From contig NZ_FUZA01000009.1 in NCBI RefSeq assembly GCF_900167945.1, forward strand, positions 115,787 to 179,786: a stretch of 64,000 nt of DNA, in the 5' to 3' direction. Below the pieces are notes generated by a model that did no database searches, was not told where the DNA came from, and was given only the letters and a program-made list of their open reading frames with translations. The DNA comes from Dyadobacter psychrophilus (GTDB taxonomy: Bacteria > Bacteroidota > Bacteroidia > Cytophagales > Spirosomataceae). The translations under genes and the position numbers were made by a program. Below are positions 51,449 to 60,261 of this stretch, in pieces; position 1 is the first letter of the stretch, and every line of letters starts with the position of its first letter.

Positions 51449-52465
51449 ATGCAAATTCAATCTAACTTTTCGCTTCGTAATTTCAATACATTCGGCCTGG
51501 AATCCTTGGCATCTTTTTTCGCCGAAGTCAGGTCGGTAGGAGAATTAACAGAAATTTTGCTGGATCCCGTATGGCACGAGACTCCTAAATTTATTCTCGG
51601 TGGCGGAAGCAATGTGCTTTTTACCCAAAATGTTAACGCACTGGTGATCCATCCGGCTATTAAAGGCATTGATAAAATAAGGGAAGATGAGGACCATGTC
51701 TGGCTGAAAGTGGGCGCGGGCGAGAGCTGGCACGGCTTCGTGATGCATTGCGTTGAAAGCAACTATGGCGGCGTTGAAAACCTGTCGCTCATTCCGGGCA
51801 CGGTAGGAGCAGCACCGATGCAAAATATCGGGGCCTATGGAGTTGAGATCAGAGATGTTGTGGAATCGGTTGAAACTGTTTCTATTGAGGATGGCCAGAA
51901 AAAGGTTTTTTCCAACAAGGAATGTGCATTCGGCTACCGCGAAAGTGTATTTAAAAAAGCACTGAAAAACCAATTTGTGGTAACCGGGGTGACCTTTGTG
52001 TTGAATAAAAAACCGGCGATTAATGTCGGTTATGGCGATGTGCAAAAGACATTGGCCGAAATGAACGTGTCCGATCCCACCATAGCGGATGTAAGCCAGG
52101 CTATCATTACAATCCGCCGAAGCAAATTGCCCGATCCGGCCCAGATCGGAAACGCGGGGAGCTTCTTCAAAAATCCGGAAATCCCGTTGGAACAATACAA
52201 TCCCCTTAAAAACGCATTTCCGGAAATGCCCGGTTATCCCGTAGGCGAAACAATGGTGAAGGTTCCGGCTGGCTGGCTGATCGAACAGGCTGGTTGGAAA
52301 GGTTACCGCCAGGGCGCCATTGGCGTGCACCAGAAACAGGCGCTTGTGCTGGTCAATTACGGTGGCGGCAATGGGAACGAGATCCGTGATCTAGCAGGCA
52401 CCATTCAGGATTCGGTTGAAGCAAAATACGGCATACGCTTATCGCCGGAAGTCAATTTTGTATAG
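51449..52465 (+). CDS. murB: UDP-N-acetylenolpyruvoylglucosamine reductase
   Basis: FAD enzyme that forms UDP-N-acetylmuramic acid, the second committed step of peptidoglycan synthesis. The 338-residue protein has the FAD-binding GGGSNVLF near residue 51, GAGESWHGFVMH, IPGTVGAAPMQNIGAYG near 117 and the catalytic region GNAGSFFKNP near residue 228. The C-terminal part ends in a typical LSPEVNFV. This layout, without the extra loop of type I enzymes being obvious, is complete. Its stop is 3 bases from that of the convergent esterase gene. Confidence 0.96.
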   Translation: MQIQSNFSLRNFNTFGLESLASFFAEVRSVGELTEILLDPVWHETPKFILGGGSNVLFTQNVNALVIHPAIKGIDKIREDEDHVWLKVGAGESWHGFVMHCVESNYGGVENLSLIPGTVGAAPMQNIGAYGVEIRDVVESVETVSIEDGQKKVFSNKECAFGYRESVFKKALKNQFVVTGVTFVLNKKPAINVGYGDVQKTLAEMNVSDPTIADVSQAIITIRRSKLPDPAQIGNAGSFFKNPEIPLEQYNPLKNAFPEMPGYPVGETMVKVPAGWLIEQAGWKGYRQGAIGVHQKQALVLVNYGGGNGNEIRDLAGTIQDSVEAKYGIRLSPEVNFV

Positions 52466-52468
52466 TGT

Positions 52469-54463
52469 TCAGCGCACAAGTACAACCTTACTGGTGCTGA
52501 CTTTACTTCCGTAGTAAACCCTGAGAATGTATTGCCCGCTACTCAATTCGTTCACATTGAATGTTGCCCAATCCTTGTTCGCATAACCTGCTTCCTTCAA
52601 CTTCTTGCCATTCATTGTGAATAATTCTACCAGATTGATTCCGGATCTGGCGGAGACAATATTGATTAAGTCGGTAACAGGGTTGGGATATACATTGATG
52701 CTTAATTCTTGTGTAGGATCTTCGCCGAGTATAACGTCAATGTCGTCACTCTGCTTTGTTATCGTTGTGGACGCCAGCTTTGATTCGGACTGGTCGGTGT
52801 AACCTCTGATCCGATAAATATAAGGAATGCCTTTTTTCGCGGATGGATCTGTATATGCAAGTTGATTTGCAGGAAAACGCAGGATTTCATGCGCAGCAAG
52901 CGTATCGCTGGCTTCAAATCTTTCCAAAATATATCCCGTTGCATCTGGCAACTTGTTCCATTTCAAGATCACTTGTTTGTCTTGTTCGGCGGCGGCAAGC
53001 GTTAGGATGCCCAGATTTGTATATGGGAAAATCTTATTGTGATGGAAAGCAAAAGCGCGTTGTCCTTTTGTGTTTTTAAGAAAAGGCCCTATGTAAACCC
53101 ATGCCGCATTCAGCAATCCCGAGTAATGATATTTGGAAGGCAGGTATTTGATCGTAGAATCATTGCCAACCTCTTTCAGCTTTACAATGATCTTATTAGC
53201 CTCCGCTCTGCCCGACGCCAGTTTTTTCCACTCCGCATTCAGATAAAAATAATCTTTCATAGAGAAAACGGAAGACGGTTCCAAGCTTCCTTCAATGTTC
53301 ACAGCGACTGTGTCTTTGGGATAAACCATTTGCTGATAATCTTCAAAGACCATCGTTATTTCATCCTTTTCCGGTGTGGAAAAGAACGCTTTCTGCAAGC
53401 TGGGGGAAGAAATTTTTTCTTTTTCGCCATAATGATTATATCCTGCCATATCCGCCAGATCGCGGCCAAGTTGCAGATAACCTTCTAAGCCATAATGAAA
53501 TCCGTTCCACCCTTCTGCTCCCAGAGCTGCATAAGGCTGAATAATGGGATATTTTCGGTCCAATGTTCTTTGCTGTTCCCGTAAAACCCCGATCCGGTCG
53601 TCATAGGGACCGCCGCCAAACAGAGGGAGTTGAAAAACGTAAATCTTTTTGACCATCGGGTAATCTTCTTTCCACATTTGCACCAGTTTGTCAAAGCGCG
53701 GTGCCCAGGTTAGGGGATCGTTAGAAGAGGCTTCTGTTTCTCCTTGCCAGTAAAAGATGGCTTTCAGAGACGGCAATAATCCGGTTTCCCTGGCGGCGTT
53801 GAGCAAGTGCCCGTAAAAGCTCGATTTGTCGGTAAGGTCAATTAAAGATGCGCCTGCTGCGGAGCCGTTGAGGATGCAGGTCGGGATCTGGTATCTTTCC
53901 GCGATCACTCTTTGAAATTCTATTCCAAATATTCCCACGCGCTGACCAATGGCATTGGCCAAACCCCACGCAGCGGCGCCACCCGACGAGCCGTAAGTCC
54001 GCGCAAATTCATTTCTATATGCATAGTCAACCTCCCAGGCCACTGCATTGGACTGCCCGTAAATAAGGTAGAAATCTCCGGCGACAATGTTCTCCCTTCT
54101 CGCGATCAGCGTGGAATCCGAGCCGGATTTGCAGGCGTAAATTTCAAAATCATTTTCAGCCAGCTCGGCTTTTATCTTGAATGAAAAGTTGAATGGAGCC
54201 TGTGAGCCGTTGTATTGAAGCGCTTTTCTTTGGTAACTGTCCCTCGTTTTATTCCTGTATCTTACAACAGAAAAATAAGCATAACCAGAAACCTGGACCC
54301 GGCCTAAAAAATCCACATCCGCGTAATTGGTGCTGTCCCTGGCAAAAAGTTGCATGTCGGCAGGGACTTTATCAAGAATGGCTATGCCGGATTGTTGTGC
54401 ATTAACTTCAAAAATAGAGGAACCGATAAATGTTAAAAAAACCAGTAGTATAAATTTTTTCAT
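52469..54463 (-). CDS. T9SS-exported sialate O-acetylesterase-like protein
   Basis: Secreted 664-residue protein. A signal peptide (ILLVFLTFIGSSIFEVNAQ) precedes a beta domain, then an SGNH-type esterase domain with GQSNA near residue 135, FYWQGETEA near 240 and the Asp-His region WNGFHYGLEGY near 318. The architecture matches SASA/CE6 carbohydrate esterases. A fibronectin-like segment (VILKWNKLPDATGYILERF) is followed by a T9SS type A sorting domain (INVYPNPVTDLINIVSA to STSKVVLVR). It would remove acetyl groups from polysaccharides outside the cell. Confidence 0.87.
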   Translation of the reverse strand: MKKFILLVFLTFIGSSIFEVNAQQSGIAILDKVPADMQLFARDSTNYADVDFLGRVQVSGYAYFSVVRYRNKTRDSYQRKALQYNGSQAPFNFSFKIKAELAENDFEIYACKSGSDSTLIARRENIVAGDFYLIYGQSNAVAWEVDYAYRNEFARTYGSSGGAAAWGLANAIGQRVGIFGIEFQRVIAERYQIPTCILNGSAAGASLIDLTDKSSFYGHLLNAARETGLLPSLKAIFYWQGETEASSNDPLTWAPRFDKLVQMWKEDYPMVKKIYVFQLPLFGGGPYDDRIGVLREQQRTLDRKYPIIQPYAALGAEGWNGFHYGLEGYLQLGRDLADMAGYNHYGEKEKISSPSLQKAFFSTPEKDEITMVFEDYQQMVYPKDTVAVNIEGSLEPSSVFSMKDYFYLNAEWKKLASGRAEANKIIVKLKEVGNDSTIKYLPSKYHYSGLLNAAWVYIGPFLKNTKGQRAFAFHHNKIFPYTNLGILTLAAAEQDKQVILKWNKLPDATGYILERFEASDTLAAHEILRFPANQLAYTDPSAKKGIPYIYRIRGYTDQSESKLASTTITKQSDDIDVILGEDPTQELSINVYPNPVTDLINIVSARSGINLVELFTMNGKKLKEAGYANKDWATFNVNELSSGQYILRVYYGSKVSTSKVVLVR

Positions 54464-54583
54464 GCAGTAAAGGGGTGCTGACGTAGAAGGTTTGCTTTAT
54501 CACTAAGATAAAGGTTTTTCCGTAAGTACGAAGAAAACAGGAAAATGGATTACAATAACTATTACACGGGGCGTCTGAGTTTT

Positions 54584-55294
54584 CTAACGGCCCAAACCAT
54601 ACCGTACAATGCAGTAAAGCGCGCGGAATCCATCTTTCCAGTTAATCTTTTTACCTTCCTCGTAAGTACGGCCATAGTAGGAAACGCCGACTTCGTAAAT
54701 GCGGATTTTGGGGATTTTTGAGATTTTGGCCGTCACTTCGGGTTCAAAACCGAAGCGGTTTTCTTTGAGATTGAGGCCTTTGAGCAGATCCGCCCGGAAG
54801 AGTTTGTAACAGGTTTCCATATCCGTCAGATTCAGATTGGTGCACATGTTACTCAGGAAAGTCAGGAATTTGTTGCCGATTGTGTGCCAAAAGAAAAGGA
54901 TGCGGTGCGGGCGTCCACCCATGAACCTGGATCCATAAACTACGTCGGCGTAACCATTGATAACCGGTTTAAGTAGAATATTGAATTCCTCCGGATCATA
55001 TTCCAGATCGGCATCCTGCACGATAATGTAGTCGCCGCTGGCTTTGCGAATGCCTGTATGTAATGCGGCGCCTTTGCCCTGATTGTATTCGTGACGAAAG
55101 TAACTTACCTCTAATGAGGGGTTTTCAGTAATAAATCTTTTGGCTACGCCCTCGGTATTATCCGCTGAACAATCATTTACGATCACAATTTCCTTTTGAA
55201 AACCACCAATCAATTCAACGGATTTGAGCTTCTCGAGCACTTTCCAGATTGTTTTTTCTTCATTGTACGCGGGGACAATTACTGATAACTTCAT
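54584..55294 (-). CDS. GT2-family glycosyltransferase (DPM1-like)
   Basis: GT-A-fold transferase of 236 residues. The N-terminal LSVIVPAYNEEKTIWKVLEKL and the nucleotide/metal motif IIVQDADLEYDPEEF near residue 91 (DAD) are typical of family GT2, and the overall layout is like dolichol-phosphate mannose synthase, without membrane helices. It probably transfers a sugar to a polyprenyl phosphate. It is near the flippase and gmd genes but on its own transcript with ROK kinase upstream (57 bases). Confidence 0.9.
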   Translation of the reverse strand: MKLSVIVPAYNEEKTIWKVLEKLKSVELIGGFQKEIVIVNDCSADNTEGVAKRFITENPSLEVSYFRHEYNQGKGAALHTGIRKASGDYIIVQDADLEYDPEEFNILLKPVINGYADVVYGSRFMGGRPHRILFFWHTIGNKFLTFLSNMCTNLNLTDMETCYKLFRADLLKGLNLKENRFGFEPEVTAKISKIPKIRIYEVGVSYYGRTYEEGKKINWKDGFRALYCIVRYGLGR

Positions 55295-55350
55295 CAGGTA
55301 AAAATTGTGGAGGATATAAAGGACCGTTCAGCGAGTAAGGTAAAATGCTA

Positions 55351-56259
55351 TTAATCAAAACATAAAGAAGCCGCGCCCAAAAGACCTGCGTCATTGGCCA
55401 ATGTGGCTCTCTTAATGGTTATTGTTTTCAGGTAATATGGGGTTAACCAGTATTCAAAACGCTCATTAATAGCGGGCAGAATGTATTCAAACGAAGCAGA
55501 AATCCCGCCGCCGATCAGGATCGTTGTAATGTCCAGAATGCGGATCATGGAAACCAATCCTTCACCCAGCAGATAACCCATTTCCTGGAACACCTGCATC
55601 GCCAGCTCATCGCCTTTCGACGCGGCCGCTACAAGGCCCGTTGTGGAGATTGTTCCGTCAGATGGAAGCTGCGTTTGCCCTGTATAACTGGCACGCATGG
55701 AGATGGCAAGGTCCAGAAGCTCTTTTTTACCAATGTTCCTTTCCAAAACTTTGCCGTTCTTAGAAGGCACGTGGCCTGGCTCCATAGCATTTCCGCCACC
55801 GCCTTTGAAGACTTTCTTATCAATGATCGCCGCACCGCCGATGCCTGTGCCGAGCGTTACGAAAATATAGTCCTCAGGAAGCTTGTCTTCACCAAAATAA
55901 TATTCGCCCAACGCAGCTGCATTGGCGTCATTTTCAAGATAAAAATCGTGATCCGGAAACCTTTGTTTCAAATCGGGGACAATGGCAATTCCGTCAATTT
56001 CGGGGATAGCTGTGATCTCGATCAATGTAGTCCTGTCGCGGGTAGTGAGGCCCGGAACGCCGATTCCAACTCTTTTAACCTCGGGATATTCAACAAGCTG
56101 GAGCGCTATCGCATCACCCAAACGTTCAATAAAATGCCCTGAACTGCGCCAGCTGGCGGTATCGTGACTGTAAAAATTTGAAATTCTTCCATCCGTAGCG
56201 TCAACGATCCCCATTTTTACGTTAGTACCGCCCACGTCTATACCGAGGTATTGTTCCAT
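55351..56259 (-). CDS. ROK-family sugar kinase lacking the zinc cysteine motif
   Basis: ASKHA-fold glucokinase or N-acetylhexosamine kinase of 302 residues. The phosphate-1 loop IDVGGTNVKMG, the catalytic Asp in LENDANAAALGEYYFG and GTGIGGAAIIDKKVF are intact. The normal ROK zinc site (a GH...CxCGxxGC cluster) is replaced: GHVPSKNGKVLERNIGKKE retains the histidine but has no cysteines. Glucose as substrate is probable but not certain. It is cotranscribed with the GT2 gene, which may reflect activated-sugar supply. Confidence 0.88.
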   Translation of the reverse strand: MEQYLGIDVGGTNVKMGIVDATDGRISNFYSHDTASWRSSGHFIERLGDAIALQLVEYPEVKRVGIGVPGLTTRDRTTLIEITAIPEIDGIAIVPDLKQRFPDHDFYLENDANAAALGEYYFGEDKLPEDYIFVTLGTGIGGAAIIDKKVFKGGGGNAMEPGHVPSKNGKVLERNIGKKELLDLAISMRASYTGQTQLPSDGTISTTGLVAAASKGDELAMQVFQEMGYLLGEGLVSMIRILDITTILIGGGISASFEYILPAINERFEYWLTPYYLKTITIKRATLANDAGLLGAASLCFD

Positions 56260-56332
56260 GAAATGAAATATGGGTTTAATAAATAATTTTAAAAATGCGG
56301 CAATTTAGTAAAATTGCGCTATTGTACACCAA

Positions 56333-57043
56333 TCAATCTAAATCTCCGAGCTGCGGTCTGATCAATATTTCCTCCATCACGGCCCTTGGGGACAATGTAT
56401 ACGCAGCCCAAATCGTATCCGCAATATCTTTCGAGTCCATAAACCGGTCTTCGGGTAAGTCTGCGCCTTTCCAGCTATCCGTAAACGTTGCACCGGGTAA
56501 TACGGCAGTTACCTTTACATTATGCGGCTTCATTTCCTCCCGAAGCACTTTGGTCATTCCGTAAAGCGCGAATTTGGAAATGCAGTATGAACCGCCATTC
56601 GGATAAGCCATAATGCTTGCTGTAGAGCACATGGTGAAAATATGACCTTTCCGTTCTTCCATCATTCCGGGAACGATTGCCCGTGTGAGGTGATAGGCGC
56701 TGTAAAGATTGGTCTCTATTGTTTTTTCCAAAGTGCCTTCCGTTTCATTATGGATCTGGCCCGGAATGAATACGCCGGTGTTGTTAATAAGGACCTCTGT
56801 AATTCTGTTTTTTGAAATAATAAAATCAATAAATGCACTGAGATCCTCTTTCAGGGAAAGATCAGCGGCCTGGTAGTAGAGTCTGGCATTGGCAAACCGG
56901 TTAGTTAATTCCTTTTCCAGCTCTTCGAGATCATTAGCGTTTCTCGCACAAGTGATTACATCAAACCCTTCACCTAAAAACCGTTCGATGCATGCTTTTC
57001 CAATCCCTTTCGTACCTCCGGTAACAACCGCTAATGGATTCAT
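56333..57043 (-). CDS. SDR-family oxidoreductase (3-oxoacyl-ACP reductase-like)
   Basis: Short-chain dehydrogenase of 236 residues. The cofactor site GGTKGIGKACIE begins at residue 8, NNTG is near 89, and the catalytic Tyr and Lys are in SYCISKFALYG near residue 152, preceded by the serine in CSTASIMAYPNGG. The sequence CARNANDLEELE after strand 2 favours NADP. Substrate is unknown. It is divergent from the mlaE-type gene, with 62 bases between. Confidence 0.87.
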   Translation of the reverse strand: MNPLAVVTGGTKGIGKACIERFLGEGFDVITCARNANDLEELEKELTNRFANARLYYQAADLSLKEDLSAFIDFIISKNRITEVLINNTGVFIPGQIHNETEGTLEKTIETNLYSAYHLTRAIVPGMMEERKGHIFTMCSTASIMAYPNGGSYCISKFALYGMTKVLREEMKPHNVKVTAVLPGATFTDSWKGADLPEDRFMDSKDIADTIWAAYTLSPRAVMEEILIRPQLGDLD

Positions 57044-57105
57044 TTTTCTGATTGCTTCTTTTTTTGCCTATTTTTCCCGAAAATATTGAATACAATTAAG
57101 ATATC

Positions 57106-57834
57106 ATGTCTGTAATCGGGAAATACTTCATTTTTTTAGGAACGCTATTCGGAAAGGGTGAAAAACTATCGGTGTACTGGCGGCGGCTCATGGAAGAATG
57201 TGTGGGAATAGGGGTGAGCTCAATATTCATTGTTGCCATCGTTTCCACATTCATCGGGGCGGTTTCCTGCATTCAAACGGCCTATAACCTTGTCAGCCCG
57301 ATCATTCCGATATCAACCGTTGCGCTGATCGTGCGGGATATGGAAATTCTGGAACTTGCTCCTACGATCACATGCATCGTGCTGGCGGGAAAAGTCGGTT
57401 CCAACATTGCCAGTGAGCTGGGCACCATGCGCATTACCGAGCAAATTGACGCATTGGAGGTGATGGGGATCAATTCATCGTCTTATCTGGTTTTGCCAAA
57501 AGTCATTGCGGCGATGCTGACTTTCCCTATGCTGGTCATTTTTTCCGCATTTCTCGGGATTCTGGGCGGTTACCTGGCGGGAACATTAACCGGCGTGATT
57601 ACCGAGCGCGATTATTTATACGGGATTAGGGATTCATTTGTGCCCTACAATATTTTCTTCATGTGCGTAAAACCTTTTGTTTTTGGCTTCCTGATCGCAA
57701 CAATATCTTCGTTCAAGGGATTTTTTACAGTCGGCGGTGCGTTGGAAGTGGGTAGGTCGAGCACAGAAGCGGTTACCAACAGCTGTATCTCTATTTTGGT
57801 TGCCGATTATCTTTTAGCCCAGCTTTTATTGTAA
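57106..57834 (+). CDS. MlaE-family ABC transporter permease
   Basis: Inner-membrane permease of 242 residues of the Mla/MCE lipid transport family. Several membrane helices are visible, with the conserved coupling segment LAGKVGSNIASELGTMRITEQIDALEVMG near residue 85 and GYLAGTLTGVI. Together with the following ATPase it moves phospholipids between membranes to keep outer-membrane asymmetry. The ATPase gene follows after 41 bases. No MCE-domain (MlaD) substrate-binding gene is present next to them. Confidence 0.93.
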   Translation: MSVIGKYFIFLGTLFGKGEKLSVYWRRLMEECVGIGVSSIFIVAIVSTFIGAVSCIQTAYNLVSPIIPISTVALIVRDMEILELAPTITCIVLAGKVGSNIASELGTMRITEQIDALEVMGINSSSYLVLPKVIAAMLTFPMLVIFSAFLGILGGYLAGTLTGVITERDYLYGIRDSFVPYNIFFMCVKPFVFGFLIATISSFKGFFTVGGALEVGRSSTEAVTNSCISILVADYLLAQLLL

Positions 57835-57875
57835 AAGCACATTTAGCCATGAATTAAGAATAACTGAATCAGCAA

Positions 57876-58622
57876 ATGATTGAAGTAAGCGATATATCCA
57901 AAGCATTTAATGGTAAGGAAGTTTTAAAAGGCATTAGTGCATCATTTAAAAAAGGAGAAACCAACCTCATCATAGGCGGCAGCGGAACGGGAAAAAGTGT
58001 TTTGCTCAAATGCATGATCGGCCTCGTGAAGCCGGATAAGGGTAATGTGCTCTATAATGGCCGGGATTTTTATAATTGTGATAAAGAAACACAGCAGTCT
58101 ATAAGGCGCGAAATGGGCGTTCTCTTTCAGGGAGGGGCGCTTTTTGATTCTAAAACCGTTGAGGAAAATGTACGGTTTCCGCTGGATATGCTTACTGACC
58201 AATCCGTTCAGGAAAAGCAGGAGCGTGTTGCATTTTGTTTACAGCGCGTAGGCTTGGAAGCGGCCGCCAAACGAATGCCTTCGGAAATCAGCGGCGGGAT
58301 GAAAAAACGCGTAGGGATCGCCAGGGCTATTGTAATGAACCCGATGTATCTTTTCTGCGATGAACCCAACTCCGGACTGGATCCGCTGACTTCCGTGAAG
58401 ATTGACGAATTGATCAAAGAAATTACCGAAGAATACCAGATCACGACGATCATTATCACGCACGATATGAACTCCGTGATGGAAATCGGGCAGAACATTA
58501 TGTTCCTTTATCAGGGAGCCAAGCTGTGGGAAGGGGTTAATTCTGAGATTATTAGAACGGATGTTCCGGAGTTAAAAGAATTCCTGTTTTCCAATAAGCT
58601 GCTTCGGGAAATGGAGAAATAA
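57876..58622 (+). CDS. MlaF-type ABC transporter ATPase
   Basis: ATP-binding subunit of 248 residues that powers the MlaE-type permease. Walker A GGSGTGKSVLLK is near residue 36, the Q-loop in VLFQGGALFDS near 87, the signature EISGGMKKRVGIARA near 136, Walker B LFCDEPNSGLD near 160 and the switch histidine in IITHDMNSV near 194. The GGMKKR form of the signature is characteristic of MlaF-type rather than other ABC proteins. Its stop is 6 bases from that of the convergent flippase gene. Confidence 0.95.
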   Translation: MIEVSDISKAFNGKEVLKGISASFKKGETNLIIGGSGTGKSVLLKCMIGLVKPDKGNVLYNGRDFYNCDKETQQSIRREMGVLFQGGALFDSKTVEENVRFPLDMLTDQSVQEKQERVAFCLQRVGLEAAAKRMPSEISGGMKKRVGIARAIVMNPMYLFCDEPNSGLDPLTSVKIDELIKEITEEYQITTIIITHDMNSVMEIGQNIMFLYQGAKLWEGVNSEIIRTDVPELKEFLFSNKLLREMEK

Positions 58623-58628
58623 GGCCTG

Positions 58629-60131
58629 CTATCTCCTGTTCAAAAAAGGAATGTTCTTCCGCTCAATCAAAAATACAACCACAGCAAAGATCGCCAGGAT
58701 CAGCATATGCACGGGAACTGCAATATAGAGGTCCGGGATTTTAATGAATGCTGAGGCAGTGATCACCAGCCCGCCAATGCCAATGTAGCCCACGGCAGAA
58801 AGGACGTCATAAGGAACCGGATAATATTTTTGGCCAAAATAATAACACAACGCGACCATAATAAAGGACGAAGCAGCAAATGCTATGGCGAAACCCAGGT
58901 AACCGATCTGCGGCACGAGAATAAAACTGGTCGCAATGGTGATCCCAGCGCCCATTAACGTAAGCCAGGTCCCGTATTCTGTTTTGTCTGTAAGCTTAAA
59001 CCACGTAGCGAGATTGTAGTAAACACCCAGGAACAGGTAACCTGCCAGCAACCACGGCACTACGGGCAATCCTTCGTGATAGATCTTTTGTTTTAAAAAC
59101 AATGCTGCCAGCAAGTCCAGGTTCAGGCATATGCCCACCCACATCAGCACACAGATAATGATGAAGTATTTGGTCACCTTGGCAAACACAGGGGGCGCAC
59201 TCTTATCTTCTCCTTTTGAAAAGAAAAACGGCTCCGCAGCATATTTGAACGATTGGATCGCCAGATTCATGAAGATCGACAACTTGTAACATTGCACATA
59301 GATCCCGATTGCCTGCTTGGAAGTTCGGCCCGGATAAAAATTCTCTGGCAGCAGAAATTGAATGAATGCCCTGTCAAACAGCATATTCAGCACACCACCC
59401 GCATTCATGATCATGATCGGGTAGGCATAAATCCAGACAGGACGAAAAAGTGTTTTATTAAATACGAATTTGAAATCGGCAAATTCCTTTCTTAGCATCA
59501 CGAAAAACAGCACATTAGCAACCAAGTTGGCCATGACAATGTAGTCTGGCGCACGCAGGGGATCGTAAATGGCGTCGATGGCAGGTTGAAGGAAAGTCAG
59601 ATATTTTCCAGCGTGGATATCCCTGCAAACCACAAGGAAGAACAGGTTCAAAAAGATGTTGATCGCAATGTTGGCAACGCGCACCACAACGAACTTTTTT
59701 CCTTTCCCTTCAAGCCGCAAACGCGCAAACGGGATCGATACTATGCCGTCGATCGCCATAATTACCGCGAACATTCTTACCAGCGAGACGCTTTCCGGGT
59801 ATTTAATAAACTCCGCAGCCGGGCCGGCAAAAAGGAATAACAAGCCGGAGAAAAATACGCTGATAATGATGACAGCGCTGAGAATCAGGTTGTAATATGC
59901 CTTGCGGTCGGTTTCTTGCCGGGCGAAACGGAAAAATGCCGTTTCCATTCCGAATGTATAAAGCACCATCCCGAGCCCCGCGTATGCATAAAGCTGACCC
60001 TGGGCGGCAATTTGTTCCGGTTCAAAAAGTTTGGTGTGTAAGGCAACCAGCAGATAATTCAGAAATCGCCCCAGCATCGTGCTGATGCCATAAATAGCGG
60101 TTTCGCTGGCTAATTTTTTTAAGACGCTCAT
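58629..60131 (-). CDS. Polysaccharide flippase (MOP superfamily, Wzx-like)
   Basis: Multi-helix membrane protein of 500 residues that moves lipid-linked glycans or similar substrates across the inner membrane. The opening LKKLASETAIYGISTMLGRFLNYLLVALHT and about 12-14 hydrophobic helices match MOP-type polysaccharide biosynthesis proteins. Substrate is unknown; the nearby GT2 and gmd genes make a surface glycan likely. A hairpin lies between it and the tetR gene upstream. Confidence 0.9.
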   Translation of the reverse strand: MSVLKKLASETAIYGISTMLGRFLNYLLVALHTKLFEPEQIAAQGQLYAYAGLGMVLYTFGMETAFFRFARQETDRKAYYNLILSAVIIISVFFSGLLFLFAGPAAEFIKYPESVSLVRMFAVIMAIDGIVSIPFARLRLEGKGKKFVVVRVANIAINIFLNLFFLVVCRDIHAGKYLTFLQPAIDAIYDPLRAPDYIVMANLVANVLFFVMLRKEFADFKFVFNKTLFRPVWIYAYPIMIMNAGGVLNMLFDRAFIQFLLPENFYPGRTSKQAIGIYVQCYKLSIFMNLAIQSFKYAAEPFFFSKGEDKSAPPVFAKVTKYFIIICVLMWVGICLNLDLLAALFLKQKIYHEGLPVVPWLLAGYLFLGVYYNLATWFKLTDKTEYGTWLTLMGAGITIATSFILVPQIGYLGFAIAFAASSFIMVALCYYFGQKYYPVPYDVLSAVGYIGIGGLVITASAFIKIPDLYIAVPVHMLILAIFAVVVFLIERKNIPFLNRR

Positions 60132-60181
60132 TGACTGTTAACCTGCGGCAAGTATTTGCAGAGAACGCAAATATAGAACAA

Positions 60182-60220
60182 GGAGTGTACAATATTTCAA
60201 ATGAAATAGCTGCACACTCC
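60182..60220 (-). promoter_or_regulatory. Hairpin between tetR-like gene and flippase gene
   Basis: On the minus strand GGAGTGT and ACACTCC (outer stem, plus-strand 60182-60188 and 60214-60220) enclose an inner TTTCAT/ATGAAA stem. There is no T-run next to it, so it is more likely an attenuator or operator than a simple terminator. Confidence 0.35.
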
Positions 60221-60261
60221 CTGGTAACAAGTAAAATTCCTTCAATAATTTTCTCAGCAGG

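Noticed and set aside
51545..52330. A 261-codon minus-strand frame within murB
   Set aside because: murB has all its motifs in the same interval; this is its reverse shadow, rich in His and Phe as such shadows are.
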